Source: JABDLO01 sp035327565
GTDB lineage: Bacteria > Bacteroidota > Bacteroidia > Chitinophagales > Saprospiraceae
Assembly: GCA_035327565.1 (NCBI GenBank)
Contig: DAOLDB010000049.1
Location: 1-30,842 of the forward strand
Reading direction: 5' to 3'
DNA length: 30,842 bases
The notes beneath the pieces were generated by a model. It did not search any database, was not told the DNA's origin, and saw only the letters and a program-made list of their open reading frames with translations. The stretch's first letter is position 1, and the number at the start of each line of letters is the position of its first letter. Position numbers and translations under genes: made by a program. Shown here one piece after another: positions 7,823-17,258 of the stretch.

Positions 7823-9517
7823 TCAGTGGACAATGATTTCTACACGGCGATTCTTTTTCCTTTCTGCTTCGTTCGAATTATCAGCTATGGGCCTGTCTCC
7901 TCCAAAACCAGCGGTCTTTAACCGGTGCTCATCAATTCCTTCTTTAATCAAAAACTCTTTAATGGACATCGCCCTCAACCTGGATAATTCGAGGAGATCC
8001 AATCTGCTTCCAACATTATCGGTATGCCCTTCAATCGTGATTACTACTTCCGGATTGGAATTCAATGCATTGGCCAATTGCCTGAGTGAAGAATATGAGT
8101 TTTTCAGTACTTCAGGACTGGACCTTACAAAATATATATTATCCAGAACAATCCTCTTTTTTTCAAGAAGATCAGTGGTTAATGGATCCAGAGTCTTCAC
8201 TGATACGGGTTCTGTGTATTCAGCTACCTGAGTCCATTCAGGGGCATTGTAAAATATGGTTATTTCGTTTTGGAATCGTTTTAATTGCCGGAGTTCCTGA
8301 ATGTTAAAGGAAAACTCTTCCAGCAAAATCCCTCTCTTACTTACCCGGATATTGATGGGAATATTCTCTTCTATCGTAATGATATACTGACCGCTATTTG
8401 CTCTGAAATACCCCAAATCCTCCCCTGTATAGGCATTGTCCCATGATACTTCCCCTTGAATAAATTCTCCCTTTTGATCCTTAATACTTACTATAATATT
8501 TACCGGCCTCTCTTCTGCCTCATCATTATATATATTGGCGGAGAATAGATCGTAATTACCCTCCCGGTCAGATGAAAAGTATATCGTGTTTTCATCAGAA
8601 CTCACAAAAGGATGATGATCATTATTTTCTGAATTTATGGGATAAGGAAGGAGCTTAGGTTCGCTCCAGTTCATATAGGTATAATCAAGGCGCTCACTGT
8701 AATAGATATCCAGGCCTCCATAACCCCCTGGCCGGTTTGAAGCAAAATATAGTCTGGATTTATCCCTTGAAAGAAAAGGAGTTGATTCGCGATGTACAGA
8801 ATTGACCAATCCAGGCAAACGCTTTGGCTTACTGTACCAGTGATCAGTCACTTTAATGCTGATATATAAATCGAGATCGCCGTAAGAATCCTCCCCCCGC
8901 ATAGCAATGACCAACAAATAGCCGTCAGAACTCATATTCAAATGAACCGCATCACCCCTGGGATTAAAATGATTGATCCTTATAGGTTGTGGAAGGGAAT
9001 ACTTGCCGTCATTATTGATCTCTAAATAAGAAAATCCTGCTTTAATTCCTCCATTGGCAGGGAATTCATTTATGATTACATATCCGTTTTTGTAACTGTG
9101 TTGTGAACAAATACTATTGGGAAAAGCATTGTTCAATGGCGGGCCGGGATGATACACCTTTCTTGGATCATCAGCCCTGGCGACCCAGATATCCTGATTA
9201 AAAGCTGAAGCAACAGGATCAAAAATTTCTCCACCTGAAATTTCACTGTAAATTTTACGGAGTTTCTCATGATATGCTTCAGGAGACAGCACTTTTGCCA
9301 GTTCAACTTTCTGCTCCATCAAAGACTTTTCAAAATCCGGAGATCCTATTCGTGTAAAAAATAATAGTTTTTCGTCGTGAGAAAGAATGGGGCAAATCTC
9401 ATCATATTCTGTATTGACCTCTGAAGGAAGCCGGATAAGGTTATATTGAGCCTGTAAAGTGAAAAGTGGACAGAAAGCAATAATTGTAATATGCAAAAAT
9501 ATTTTCTTATTTATCAT
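7823..9517 (-). CDS. OmpA-family envelope protein with PD40 beta-propeller repeats
   Basis: A 564-residue exported protein predicted to anchor the outer membrane to peptidoglycan. It has a signal peptide (MINKKIFLHITIIAFCPLFTLQAQ), several PD40/WD40-like repeats (for example FLSRDKSRLYFASNRPGGYGG and FVSSDENTIYFSSDREGNYD, within about 30-330), a beta-rich linker, and an OmpA C-terminal domain (about 450-564). In that domain IEGHTDNVGSRLDLLELSRLRA contains the Asp and Arg expected to bind diaminopimelate. The layout resembles the T9SS-associated PorE group, but I see no clear TPR segment, so that assignment is not made. It is the first gene of a likely two-gene unit with the PAP2-like gene. 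Confidence 0.88.
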   Translation of the reverse strand: MINKKIFLHITIIAFCPLFTLQAQYNLIRLPSEVNTEYDEICPILSHDEKLLFFTRIGSPDFEKSLMEQKVELAKVLSPEAYHEKLRKIYSEISGGEIFDPVASAFNQDIWVARADDPRKVYHPGPPLNNAFPNSICSQHSYKNGYVIINEFPANGGIKAGFSYLEINNDGKYSLPQPIRINHFNPRGDAVHLNMSSDGYLLVIAMRGEDSYGDLDLYISIKVTDHWYSKPKRLPGLVNSVHRESTPFLSRDKSRLYFASNRPGGYGGLDIYYSERLDYTYMNWSEPKLLPYPINSENNDHHPFVSSDENTIYFSSDREGNYDLFSANIYNDEAEERPVNIIVSIKDQKGEFIQGEVSWDNAYTGEDLGYFRANSGQYIITIEENIPINIRVSKRGILLEEFSFNIQELRQLKRFQNEITIFYNAPEWTQVAEYTEPVSVKTLDPLTTDLLEKKRIVLDNIYFVRSSPEVLKNSYSSLRQLANALNSNPEVVITIEGHTDNVGSRLDLLELSRLRAMSIKEFLIKEGIDEHRLKTAGFGGDRPIADNSNEAERKKNRRVEIIVH

Positions 9518-9728
9518 ACCTGAATAGTCAAATCAAGAACTAATATATAAATAAAAATTAATATTTGTCAAAATAATGGCACAGTCCCGATGCTTAACAA
9601 AGGTAAATAAAAAATTTAAGGGAAAAAGTAATAAGTACTTCTGATAATAAATTAAGGTTTATAAAGTAACTATTAATGCCATTTGCACGTTAAAAAACTG
9701 TCGATGAAGTGATGAAATATATACCTTG

Positions 9729-10454
9729 ATGAGATTAATCTTTATTTTATGTATTCTTATGCAGTCTTTCTCCATAGATGGCCAGGAAGTCTGGAATATG
9801 ATTCGTAAAAATCAACCCAAGATCGAACTGGACACGCTGGAAGAATTGCAGTTAGATACATTGCCTGTCATTCAAAATCGGGAAGCAAGAACCACTGTAG
9901 ATGGTAAGGTCTATTCTGCTATAGTTACTGCAGAAGGCGATACCATCATCATTGCCAATGACCTTACATATATAAGTATTACCTCCATGCGATCTTTCAG
10001 CTCTGATGAAGAATACCGCAAATATATGAAGTTCCGTAAGTATGCCTCCCAGGTATACCCGTATGCCAAAGAAGCCATCCGTATTTACAGAGAACTCGAG
10101 TATGCAGAAGCTCATTTTTCCAAAAAGGAAAAAAAGAACAGAATCAAAGAGCTGCAGGAGGAACTTAAAAGTGAATTTGAAGATCCTCTTTCCAGACTTA
10201 CCAAGTTGCAGGGGAAAATCTTACTAAAAATGATTGAAAGAGAACTTGATCTGACCACACATGATTTGATCAAAGATATTAGAGGAAAATTTACTGCATT
10301 TTACTGGAATAATTTCAGTAAGTTATACAGTTATGATCTCAAGGAAGGTTATAATGTTGGAAAATACCCTATACTTGATGCGGTTTTAAAAGATTTTGAT
10401 CTGGCTACAAAAATAGAAAGCTCAAAAGATCTGAAATATGTTCGTCTTAATTAA
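9729..10454 (+). CDS. DUF4294 family exported protein
   Basis: A 241-residue Bacteroidota-specific protein of unknown function. The start is the ATG at 9729; a TTG directly before it extends the frame by one codon only. A signal peptide (MRLIFILCILMQSFSIDGQ) leads into an acidic segment and then the DUF4294 region, recognisable by YRKYMKFRKYASQVYPYAKEAI (about 95-116) and the later FTAFYWNNFSKLYSYDLKEGYN. A charged helical stretch (KKEKKNRIKELQEELKSEFE) lies between. It may be co-transcribed with the mevalonate decarboxylase gene, which begins 35 nt downstream. Periplasmic location is inferred from the signal peptide. Confidence 0.8.
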   Translation: MRLIFILCILMQSFSIDGQEVWNMIRKNQPKIELDTLEELQLDTLPVIQNREARTTVDGKVYSAIVTAEGDTIIIANDLTYISITSMRSFSSDEEYRKYMKFRKYASQVYPYAKEAIRIYRELEYAEAHFSKKEKKNRIKELQEELKSEFEDPLSRLTKLQGKILLKMIERELDLTTHDLIKDIRGKFTAFYWNNFSKLYSYDLKEGYNVGKYPILDAVLKDFDLATKIESSKDLKYVRLN

Positions 10455-10489
10455 TATTGGGTTTGAAAAACTAATATGAATCACTGCCA

Positions 10490-11551
10490 TTGAATATTGT
10501 AAAGGAAAATGCAGGATGGCAAAGTCCTTCAAATCTTGCCATTATCAAGTATTGGGGTAAATATGGTGACCAACTTCCACAAAATCCCTCGCTAAGCATC
10601 ACCTTATCCCATTCGTTTACAGAAACCATCATAGAGTATACTCAGATGGAGAAAGGATATGGCTTGACTTCAGACTTTTATTTTGAAAATCAAAAACTGC
10701 CCGCTTTTAAAACAAGAATTGATCAGTTTCTATCTAAAGTATCCGGCAAGTTCGATCATCTCAATAATTTACATCTTAAAATTGAATCTAAAAACAGCTT
10801 CCCTCATTCTTCAGGGATTGCTTCTTCCGCTTCATCAATGTCATCCCTTGCCTTATGCCTATGTAGTATAGACGAATCATTGGCAGGTTCCAAATCTCCT
10901 TATTATGACTTCCTGAAAAAAGCTTCGTTTATTGCCAGGATCGGGAGTGGAAGCGCTTGCAGGTCTGTTTATCCCTATGCCGCCATCTGGGGGCAAACGA
11001 CCACTCTACCACACTCCCATCAGGAGTATGCCATCCCTTTTGGTGATGAAATCCACCCCATTTTTCGTACATTGAATAATGATATTCTTATCGTGTCTTC
11101 TGACCAAAAAAGTATATCTTCCACAGCCGGTCATGAATTGATGAAGAACAATCCCTATGCTCAGGTTCGCTATGAGCAGGCCAGAACTAAACTGGAATTA
11201 CTCATGAATGTTATGAAAGAAGGAGATTTTATTGCATTTGGAAATATCGCTGAGAATGAAGCCCTTACACTACATGCTTTGATGATGTCTTCAGATCCTT
11301 CATATATGCTCATAAAACCGGAAAGCCTGATTTTAATTCAAAAAATCCAGGCCTATCGATACGATACCGGATATCCTGTGTTTTTCAGCCTTGATGCAGG
11401 ACCCAATTTGCACCTTCTTTATCCTGCTGATATTTCCGATGCAATAAAAACCTGGATACACGATGAGTTGTTACCCCATTGTCAAAACAATTATTTGATT
11501 CATGACAAGGCAGGCAAAGGTCCATCAAAAATTGAAAATTTTTCAATATAG
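10490..11551 (+). CDS. mvaD: Diphosphomevalonate decarboxylase
   Basis: Cytoplasmic GHMP-kinase-fold enzyme that uses ATP to decarboxylate mevalonate diphosphate to isopentenyl diphosphate, the last step of the mevalonate route to isoprenoids. The 353-residue product has the family hallmarks: SPSNLAIIKYWGK at 12-24, the ATP-binding loop FPHSSGIASSASS at 104-116, GSGSACRSVYP at 152-162, and FFSLDAGPNLHLLYP with the catalytic Asp at 302. No ATG is available before the conserved SPSN region, so TTG at 10490 is chosen (CTG at 10484 is possible). No other mevalonate-pathway gene is visible in the window. Confidence 0.9.
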   Translation: MNIVKENAGWQSPSNLAIIKYWGKYGDQLPQNPSLSITLSHSFTETIIEYTQMEKGYGLTSDFYFENQKLPAFKTRIDQFLSKVSGKFDHLNNLHLKIESKNSFPHSSGIASSASSMSSLALCLCSIDESLAGSKSPYYDFLKKASFIARIGSGSACRSVYPYAAIWGQTTTLPHSHQEYAIPFGDEIHPIFRTLNNDILIVSSDQKSISSTAGHELMKNNPYAQVRYEQARTKLELLMNVMKEGDFIAFGNIAENEALTLHALMMSSDPSYMLIKPESLILIQKIQAYRYDTGYPVFFSLDAGPNLHLLYPADISDAIKTWIHDELLPHCQNNYLIHDKAGKGPSKIENFSI

Positions 11552-11597
11552 TGAACAGAAGAGCCGGTTTCTAACCTTGCTAATTCAGCGTATAAAA

Positions 11598-12110
11598 ATG
11601 GATAAAACACTGATTCTGATTTTATTAATCCCAATGAATATATTCAGTCAAATGGAGGGCATTTCCCTTGATTTTAAAAAAACGATTGATCGATACCTGT
11701 CAGGCAATGTGCAATATATCTATGTGGAAGAATTAAAATTATTGACGAAATCTTCAGAAGAACTCATCATATTGGATGCCCGGGAAGAAAAGGAATACGC
11801 TATCAGTCACATAGAAAATGCTTTACTGATTGGGTACAATCCATGGGATAAAAATCTGATGAATTCTCTGGAAAAAAATAAAACTATAGTGATTTATTGC
11901 TCTATAGGATATCGAAGTGAAAAAATAGGCGAGAAATTATTAAAAGCCGGGTTTACAGATGTAAGGAATTTATACGGAAGTATTTTTGCCTGGGTTAATG
12001 CCGGGAACCCTGTGTACGATCAACATGGACAGATTACTCCGTTCATTCATGGATATAATAAATCATGGAGCAAATGGATTTCCAATCCTAAGTATCAGAA
12101 AATCTGGTAA
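11598..12110 (+). CDS. Exported rhodanese-like domain protein
   Basis: A 170-residue single-domain rhodanese. The ATG at 11598 is chosen because it gives a signal peptide (MDKTLILILLIPMNIFSQ); an open frame begins earlier, inside mvaD. The rhodanese fold spans about residues 42-135, with ILDAREEKEYAISHIENA at 58-75 and an active loop CSIGYRSEK whose Cys is at 101. A six-residue C-x4-R loop is typical of sulfurtransferases, so it probably moves sulfane sulfur or handles thiols in the periplasm; the substrate is unknown. The DUF2905 gene starts 3 nt after its stop, so the two are almost surely co-transcribed. Confidence 0.85.
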   Translation: MDKTLILILLIPMNIFSQMEGISLDFKKTIDRYLSGNVQYIYVEELKLLTKSSEELIILDAREEKEYAISHIENALLIGYNPWDKNLMNSLEKNKTIVIYCSIGYRSEKIGEKLLKAGFTDVRNLYGSIFAWVNAGNPVYDQHGQITPFIHGYNKSWSKWISNPKYQKIW

Positions 12111-12113
12111 GTT

Positions 12114-12335
12114 ATGCAGGAATTGGGTAAATGGATCATTGGAGTTGCTATAATACTTTTCATTTTGGGTATTTCTTTTTATTTTTTTGGAGACAAACTC
12201 AATTGGATGGGTCGTCTTCCGGGAGACATCCGTATTGAAAAGGAAAATGTGAAAGTTTATATTCCCATCACTACGATGATTCTTTTTTCTATTCTGTTCA
12301 TGATAATCTTCCGGCTTTGGAAAATATTTTTTTAA
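12114..12335 (+). CDS. DUF2905 family small membrane protein
   Basis: A 73-residue protein with two membrane segments (about 7-27 and 50-70) around the conserved cytoplasmic or periplasmic loop LNWMGRLPGDIRIEKENVKV. That loop, with GRLPGDIRIE, is the recognisable core of the widespread DUF2905 family, whose function is not known. It is translated 3 nt after the rhodanese gene and ends the run of genes that begins with the DUF4294 gene. Confidence 0.85.
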   Translation: MQELGKWIIGVAIILFILGISFYFFGDKLNWMGRLPGDIRIEKENVKVYIPITTMILFSILFMIIFRLWKIFF

Positions 12336-12400
12336 CTTTAACTTTTTTTATTTAATGCAACATAGTTGCATGTACTCATTAAAAAATTACTGCAATCTGA

Positions 12401-14734
12401 ATGATCAACCGCAATAACATGATTAAACACTCTTTTTCACTATGCTTGACTGTTTTTATATGTATAGGAGGAATCATTGGCCAGGACAAATTTGCTCAGC
12501 TTTACAGAGAATTGCCAACACCCAATAGTTACAGAACGGCTAGTGGCGCTCCAGGTCCCAATTATTGGCAACAAAGAGCCGATCATAAGATTAAAGTGAG
12601 ACTGGATGATGAGAATCAACGCATCTATGGGGAAGAAATGATCACCTATTATAATCAATCCCCGGATCCTTTGACTTACTTATGGTTGCAATTGGATCAG
12701 AATATCTGGGATGCTGATAGCGATTCACGCAAAATTAGAACCGAATCGATTACTGATAATACTAGGTTCGGATCCATCAGAATGATGGAAATGGAATTTG
12801 ACGGTGGGTATAAAATAGAGTTTGTAAGAGATGCTCAAGGCAAAGATTTACCTTTTACAATCAATAAGACCATGATGCGCATTGATCTTCCTTCAGTACT
12901 TTTACCCGGACAGAAATATTCCTTTCAAATTAAATACTGGTATAACATCAACAATACTTCATATGTGCGTGGACGCACCGGTTATGAGCATTTTGATAGC
13001 GATGGAAACAATGTATATGTGATTGCCCAGTTTTTTCCACGAATGTGCTCTTATAATGATGTGGAAGGATGGCAAAATAAACAGTTTCTTGGAGCAGGAG
13101 AATATACATTGATCTTTGGTAACTATGAAGTGGAAATCACTGTCCCTGAGGATCATTTGGTGGCTGCATCCGGGGTACTTATGAATCCTGAACAGGCACT
13201 TTCCAAAAAACAACGCGACCTTCTTAAAAAAGCCATAAGTGAACATGTGCATCCAGTAACGATTGCTACACTCGAAGAAGCTCAGGATAGAGTAAAGACA
13301 AAAACTACCAAAGAAAAAACCTGGAAATTTAAAGTTGATAATGTCAGGGATTTTGCCTTTGCCTCATCTCGTCGTTTTATCTGGGATGCTATGGGCGTAC
13401 CCATGAGTGATGGACGAACTGTGATGGCTCAGTCAATGTGGATTCCCGAAGGAGATTGTCTGTGGAAGAAATACTCTACCAAAGCGACTGCACATACCAT
13501 TAAATGGTACTCCCACTATACATTTGATTATCCCTATCCGGTAGCTTGGTCTATCGATGGAAATATGGGTATGGAGTATCCTATGATCGCCTTCAATTTT
13601 GGTCGATGTGACAGCGATGGCACATACACCCCAAGGGCTAAATATGGCCATATAGGCGTGGTTATTCACGAAGTAGGGCATAACTGGTTTCCTATGATTG
13701 TGAATTCAGATGAAAGACAATGGACATGGATGGATGAAGGATTAAATACCTTCGTTCAGTATCTTACAGAAGTGCAATGGGAAGAAAACTACCCGGTCAG
13801 AAGAGGTCCGGCTCACATGATCACAGACTATATGGGAGGAGACAAAAGCAGGATTTCTCCCATCATGACCAATTCTGAATCGGTATTCCAATTGGGGCCG
13901 AATGCTTATTCTAAACCTGCAACCGCTTTGAATATTCTCCGTGAAACCATTATGGGAAGAGAGCTTTTTGACAAAGCATTTAAAGAATATGCCAACCGGT
14001 GGAAATTCAAATCTCCTTCACCGGCTGATTTTTTCAGAACCATGGAAGACGCTTCTGCGGTTGATCTGGATTGGTTCTGGAGGGCCTGGTTTTTTACCAC
14101 TGACCATGTGGATCTTTCCATTAATCGCTTTAAAGCATATCAATTAGATTCACAAAATCCGGATGTAGAAAGTGCCGTTGCTAAAGATAAAAGAGCTAAA
14201 CAGCCTGAAAACATAAGCACGATCCGCAACAGAGAATCCATTAAGGAATATTATGCTGATAATGATACGACTTTAAGGGATTTCTACTCAACTTATGACC
14301 CGTTGGATGTAAATATACTGGATCGCGAGGAATATGAACAGTTTAAATCATCACTCTCTCCGGCAGATATCGAAATACTCAATCAGGGTAAGTATTACAA
14401 TCAATTGGAATTTGAAAATTTAGGGGGAATTCCTATGCCGGTCATTTTTGAGTTTGCATATGAAGACGGAACCACTGAAGTGTTCAGGATTCCGGCTGAA
14501 GTATGGAGATTTGATCAAAAAACCATTACAAAGGTGATTCCTTCAGATAAAAAAGTGGTGAGTGTCACTTTAGATCCTTTTCTTGAAACCGCTGACGTGG
14601 ATACTTCCAATAATTACTATCCACCCCGTCAGGAAGTAGACCGTTTTGATGCTTTCAAAAGAAAACGGGAAGTGAGTAATCCCATGCAAAGAGATATAAA
14701 AGCTAAAGAAAGAGAGAAAACGATCAGGCCATGA
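12401..14734 (+). CDS. Exported M1 family metallopeptidase (gluzincin)
   Basis: Zinc aminopeptidase-like enzyme, 777 residues, with a signal peptide (best from the second Met, residue 7: MIKHSFSLCLTVFICIGGIIGQ), so it acts in the periplasm or outside the cell. The zinc site is complete: H423-E-V-G-H427, then 18 residues, then E446 in WMDEGLN, exactly the M1 spacing. GMEY at 390-393 stands where M1 enzymes have GxMEN. The N-terminal beta domain (HKIKVRLDDENQRIYGEEMITYYNQS) fits the family. Its role is probably peptide utilisation. A PQ-type ATG at 12401 or the in-frame ATG at 12419 could be the start. The sulfatase gene follows after 11 nt. Confidence 0.92.
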   Translation: MINRNNMIKHSFSLCLTVFICIGGIIGQDKFAQLYRELPTPNSYRTASGAPGPNYWQQRADHKIKVRLDDENQRIYGEEMITYYNQSPDPLTYLWLQLDQNIWDADSDSRKIRTESITDNTRFGSIRMMEMEFDGGYKIEFVRDAQGKDLPFTINKTMMRIDLPSVLLPGQKYSFQIKYWYNINNTSYVRGRTGYEHFDSDGNNVYVIAQFFPRMCSYNDVEGWQNKQFLGAGEYTLIFGNYEVEITVPEDHLVAASGVLMNPEQALSKKQRDLLKKAISEHVHPVTIATLEEAQDRVKTKTTKEKTWKFKVDNVRDFAFASSRRFIWDAMGVPMSDGRTVMAQSMWIPEGDCLWKKYSTKATAHTIKWYSHYTFDYPYPVAWSIDGNMGMEYPMIAFNFGRCDSDGTYTPRAKYGHIGVVIHEVGHNWFPMIVNSDERQWTWMDEGLNTFVQYLTEVQWEENYPVRRGPAHMITDYMGGDKSRISPIMTNSESVFQLGPNAYSKPATALNILRETIMGRELFDKAFKEYANRWKFKSPSPADFFRTMEDASAVDLDWFWRAWFFTTDHVDLSINRFKAYQLDSQNPDVESAVAKDKRAKQPENISTIRNRESIKEYYADNDTTLRDFYSTYDPLDVNILDREEYEQFKSSLSPADIEILNQGKYYNQLEFENLGGIPMPVIFEFAYEDGTTEVFRIPAEVWRFDQKTITKVIPSDKKVVSVTLDPFLETADVDTSNNYYPPRQEVDRFDAFKRKREVSNPMQRDIKAKEREKTIRP

Positions 14735-14745
14735 CCTGATTTTAT

Positions 14746-16452
14746 ATGAGCCATGATATGAAAAGGAAGATTTATACTCATCCGGTTTTTTACCATGATA
14801 GGATAAATTCTCCCACCTGTTCATATGTACATAGGATAATAATCATGGGGTTGGCTTGTCTGTTTTTATTATCATGCAAAAAAACACCCCCCGATAGATT
14901 GCCTAATATTTTACTCATCGTAGCCGATGATCTGGGTTATTCCGACCTGGGATGCTTTGGCAGTGAAATCAACACTCCCAATCTGGACAATTTAGTAAAA
15001 AACGGGATCAGGTTCAGTCGATTTTATACGTCTCCCTACTGTGCTGTCTCCAGAGCAATGATACTTTCAGGCAATAACAACCATATTGCGGGTATGGGAA
15101 GTCAGGATCTGAAAACGGGAACTCAAGGATATGAAGGAAGGTTGACCGATAGAATTATTCCATTTACAGAACTCCTGCTTTCAAAAGGTTACCATACATA
15201 TATTACAGGAAAATGGCACCTGGGAAATAGCCCAAACGATAATCCTCACCACAAGGGTTTTGAACATTCTTTTGTAACTCTGGAAGGTGGTGCCAATCAT
15301 TACCTAGGCAAAGGTATTTTTTACAACATTCCTGAATCATTGTACACTGAAGACGGTGAAACAACTAAGTGGAGGGACGGTGATTATTCAACTGATTTTT
15401 ATACAGATAAATTAATTTCTTTCATTGACAGGTATGAAGATGATGCCAGACCTTTCTTTGCCTATGCCGCTTACACTTCTCCACACTGGCCTTTACAGGT
15501 TGATGACAAATACTGGAAAAAATACATAGGAAAATATGATGATGGATATGAAAAACTGAGAGAAATCCGATTTCAAAATCTGAAAGATAAAGAATTGATT
15601 CCGGAGAATGCCGTTTTACCTGCCAGTCATCCCGGCATACCTGTGTGGGATAGTCTCACAATCAAAGAAAAAAAGATTGAAGCCAGAAAAATGGAAATTT
15701 ATGCAGGAATGGTTGAAAATCTAGATGAAAATATTGGCCGGTTAATTCAATATTTAAAAAAAGTTGGCCAATATGACAATACCATGATTGTATTTCTTTC
15801 GGATAATGGCGCAGCTGCAGAAGATTTTTACTATCATGATGTTTTTGGTCCTTTTTTACAACAAAACTACACGGACACCTATGAAAGCATGGGTAAGCCT
15901 GAATCGTTTATATCTTATGGAAAAGCCTGGGCGGAAGCCGGAACAGCTCCATTTAAATATTTTAAAGGTTATACCACCGAAGGCGGGCTGCTGTCACCTA
16001 TGATCATTTCCGGTCACCTTGTAAAATATGGCAATCGAACATCCTCAGCGATGTCCACATTAATGGATTTGGCACCCACTTTTTATGATTGGACCGGGAT
16101 TGAATACCCGAAGCTCTACCATGGCACTGAAGTATATCCACTACTCGGAAAATCACTTCAGCCCATCATTCATAATCAAAGCGAAAGAATTCATGATGAT
16201 GAATATGTTTTTGGTCTTGAGCATAGGAGTTATGCAATGATTCGTAAAGGAGATTGGAAAATAATTCAAATACAAAGACCTTTTGATGAAAATCATTTTG
16301 AACTCTATAATTTATCTGAGGATTTGGCGGAAGAATTTGACCTTAAAGATATTCATCCCGATAAATTCAGTGAAATGTTGAAGGAATGGGAAAATTTTTA
16401 TAGAAAAATGAAAATTCGAATTCCTACACCGTTAGAAGGAGAAGATTTTTAA
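14746..16452 (+). CDS. Type I sulfatase (arylsulfatase-like), probable lipoprotein, variant formylglycine motif
   Basis: Hydrolyses sulfate esters; 568 residues. The early part of the family is intact: metal ligands D61-D62 in LLIVADDLGYSDLG, TGKWHLG with K156 and H158, SPHW with H247, SDNGA with D353-N354, and APFKYFKG near 401-408. The SPHWPLQ region resembles the arylsulfatase-like S1_4 group. The nucleophile site reads YCAVSRAM, with C99 to be converted to formylglycine; the usual core is C-x-P/A-x-R, but here the third position is Val. A hydrophobic stretch ending LFLLSC (Cys44) looks like a lipobox, placing the enzyme on an outer or inner membrane surface, though the N-region is unusually long. 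It may share a transcript with the M1 peptidase. Confidence 0.88.
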   Translation: MSHDMKRKIYTHPVFYHDRINSPTCSYVHRIIIMGLACLFLLSCKKTPPDRLPNILLIVADDLGYSDLGCFGSEINTPNLDNLVKNGIRFSRFYTSPYCAVSRAMILSGNNNHIAGMGSQDLKTGTQGYEGRLTDRIIPFTELLLSKGYHTYITGKWHLGNSPNDNPHHKGFEHSFVTLEGGANHYLGKGIFYNIPESLYTEDGETTKWRDGDYSTDFYTDKLISFIDRYEDDARPFFAYAAYTSPHWPLQVDDKYWKKYIGKYDDGYEKLREIRFQNLKDKELIPENAVLPASHPGIPVWDSLTIKEKKIEARKMEIYAGMVENLDENIGRLIQYLKKVGQYDNTMIVFLSDNGAAAEDFYYHDVFGPFLQQNYTDTYESMGKPESFISYGKAWAEAGTAPFKYFKGYTTEGGLLSPMIISGHLVKYGNRTSSAMSTLMDLAPTFYDWTGIEYPKLYHGTEVYPLLGKSLQPIIHNQSERIHDDEYVFGLEHRSYAMIRKGDWKIIQIQRPFDENHFELYNLSEDLAEEFDLKDIHPDKFSEMLKEWENFYRKMKIRIPTPLEGEDF

Positions 16453-16513
16453 TGGGTAAATTTACAATTTGAAGGTTTTTAATTTAAGCTTCTTATTCTC
16501 GTAAATATAAAAA

Positions 16514-16553
16514 CCCAAAATGCGTTTGAGTTTCTTCAATTTCGCATTTTGGG
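16514..16553 (-). terminator. Terminator between convergent sulfatase and sigma-factor genes
   Basis: CCCAAAATGCG (16514-16524) and CGCATTTTGGG (16543-16553) form a perfect 11-bp stem with an 18-nt loop. Read on the minus strand the stem is followed by TTTTTATATTT, a good U-tract for the sigma-factor transcript. On the plus strand the tail (CTTATAATTT) is weaker, so it may serve both genes. Confidence 0.75.
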
Positions 16554-16676
16554 CTTATAATTTACAGGGGGTTCAAAGCTTGCAAAACCATTTCCCAAGG
16601 TGCAGTCATCTGATTTCAAGACCTTCCAAAATTTATTTTTTTAACGAATTATTGAAAGGATGGTATTAAAACCTAA

Positions 16677-17258
16677 TCAATACAGAAGCATCTCTTTTTC
16701 TCCGGCCAGCTTTCTCATGTTGATCAAAGCATAGCGCATTCTTCCTAAAGCAGTATTGATGCTTACTCTGGTTAATTGTGCAATTTCCTTAAATGACATG
16801 TCTGCATAATGGCGAAGAATGACCACTTCTCGCTGTTCAGGAGGTAGTTGGTCTACAAGCATTCTGATTTTGAAGTGTGTCTGATCCTTGATCATGGAAG
16901 TTTCCATGTTGTCATCTGCGCTTTCAAGCACATCGAAAATATCAAATGTCTCAGAGGGAGAAACCTTAGTCCTTCTCTTCGATCTGCGGAAATTATCCAC
17001 GCACATATTATAAGAAATTCGCAAAGCCCATTGAAGGAACTTTCCTTCATGGTTATATTTTCCTTTACGTAAAGTATCTATAATTTTAATAAATACATCC
17101 TGGAAAATATCTTCGGCTTTCTCGGTATCTTTCACAAAGAGATATATAGATGTATAAATCTTTTCTTTGTGGCGGTTCAATAAAATCTCGAAACTGGAAT
17201 CATTACCGTTAAGGTAATTGTTGATAAGCTGCTGGTCCGTTAACTGCATACCATCCAT
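16677..17258 (-). CDS. RNA polymerase sigma factor, ECF type
   Basis: A 193-residue sigma-70-family factor with only regions 2 and 4. Region 2 spans about 24-92 (LLNRHKEKIYTSIYLFVKDTEKAEDIFQDVFIK, then GKFLQWALRISYNMCVDNFRRSKRR) and region 4 about 130-185 (LPPEQREVVILRHYADMSFKEIAQLTRVSINTALGRMRYA, a helix-turn-helix). It closely resembles a sigma factor widely conserved in Bacteroidota. No anti-sigma factor gene is adjacent, so control must come from elsewhere or by expression level. The gene is divergent from uvrA across a 327-nt gap and ends at a hairpin terminator. ATG at 17258 or the fourth codon could be the start. Confidence 0.92.
   Translation of the reverse strand: MDGMQLTDQQLINNYLNGNDSSFEILLNRHKEKIYTSIYLFVKDTEKAEDIFQDVFIKIIDTLRKGKYNHEGKFLQWALRISYNMCVDNFRRSKRRTKVSPSETFDIFDVLESADDNMETSMIKDQTHFKIRMLVDQLPPEQREVVILRHYADMSFKEIAQLTRVSINTALGRMRYALINMRKLAGEKEMLLY

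Noticed and set aside
7833..8231. 132-codon open frame on the plus strand
   Set aside because: Antisense to the OmpA domain; no independent support.
12355..12371. Hairpin ATGCAAC/GTTGCAT after the DUF2905 gene as a terminator
   Set aside because: The stem is only 7 bp with a 3-nt loop and no T-tract follows; it may be an operator or chance.
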